Source of the DNA: DASVDK01 sp036381125 [NCBI: Thermodesulfobacteriota bacterium]
GTDB lineage: Bacteria; DASVDK01
Direction: 5' to 3'
Length of the DNA stretch: 13,012 nucleotides
NCBI GenBank assembly: GCA_036381125.1
Contig: DASVDK010000111.1
Span: 1-13,012 of the forward strand
Shown piece after piece: positions 12,961 through 13,012 of this stretch (the first letter of the stretch is position 1; each line of letters begins with the position of its first letter). The notes below the pieces were generated by a model. It saw only the letters and a list, made by a program, of their open reading frames with translations, made no database searches and was not told where the DNA came from. A program made the translations under genes and the position numbers.

Positions 12961-12989
12961 AGGATGGGGCGGTGGGGCGCGGCCGTCAA
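12961..12989 (-). promoter_or_regulatory. Possible promoter upstream of xseB
   Basis: TTGACG (12989-12984) is followed by a 17-nt spacer and CATCCT (12966-12961), which keeps A, T and T of TATAAT. Transcription would start about 4 nt before the xseB ATG, consistent with the missing Shine-Dalgarno sequence. The geometry repeats that of the 4772-4800 promoter, but the -10 match is poor. In one frame the bases upstream encode a possible 8-codon tail of a previous gene ending at 12986, which I cannot assign. Confidence 0.25.
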
Positions 12990-13012
12990 GGCGCGACGTC
13001 ATCGGTCGGCCC

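Noticed and set aside
12986-13012. Possible C-terminal end of xseA at the right edge
   Set aside because: One frame gives eight codons and a stop at 12986, but another frame stays open. The fragment is too short to assign.

Overview
The window is a very GC-rich bacterial segment in which every gene I can support lies on the minus strand, so transcription runs from right to left. Hopanoid (hpn) genes, compact 4-nt gene overlaps, GTG starts and a rhodanese-type MoeB suggest an uncultured GC-rich soil or sediment lineage (Rokubacteria/Methylomirabilota, Binatota or another deep 'deltaproteobacterial' group). This is an impression from gene content; no 16S or other marker is present.

Right block (12950 to 4857): xseB - ispA - cruF-like (DUF422) - hpnH - shc/hpnF - hpnG - hpnL-like - hpnA, with gaps from -4 to +13 nt, so probably one long operon. 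IspA makes the prenyl diphosphate precursor, SHC cyclises squalene, HpnH attaches an adenosyl group to the hopane side chain and HpnG removes the adenine, opening the route to C35 bacteriohopanepolyols. HpnA and the HpnL-like membrane protein are hopanoid-associated but less well defined. Squalene-forming genes are not in the window. The block ends at two adjoining GC palindromes (4810-4842).

Middle block (4800 to 1371): peroxiredoxin - cysM-type cysteine synthase - a 500-residue MoaD/CysO-like + MoeB/ThiF + rhodanese fusion. It looks like a sulfur-carrier-dependent cysteine pathway of the CysM-CysO-MoeZ kind, with carrier and activating enzyme fused. Its leader is the most interesting part of the window. 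A TTGACA promoter is placed so that transcription would start at the A of an ATG. That ATG opens a 39-codon ORF with five Cys codons in seven. Three mutually exclusive RNA pairings follow (1:2 hairpin, 2:3 antiterminator, 3:4 intrinsic terminator with a U-tract), ending 33 nt before the peroxiredoxin ATG. I read this as a leader-peptide attenuator sensing cysteine supply.

Left block (1370 to 1): a 359-nt gap with a terminator-like hairpin, a small exported protein of unknown function, a 15-bp GC hairpin, and the first 200 codons of dxs, which has a TATACT box 7 nt before its ATG and may be leaderless. The common xseB-ispA-dxs neighbourhood thus seems to be split by the hopanoid and cysteine blocks. 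No mobile elements, CRISPR arrays, rRNA or tRNA genes were seen.
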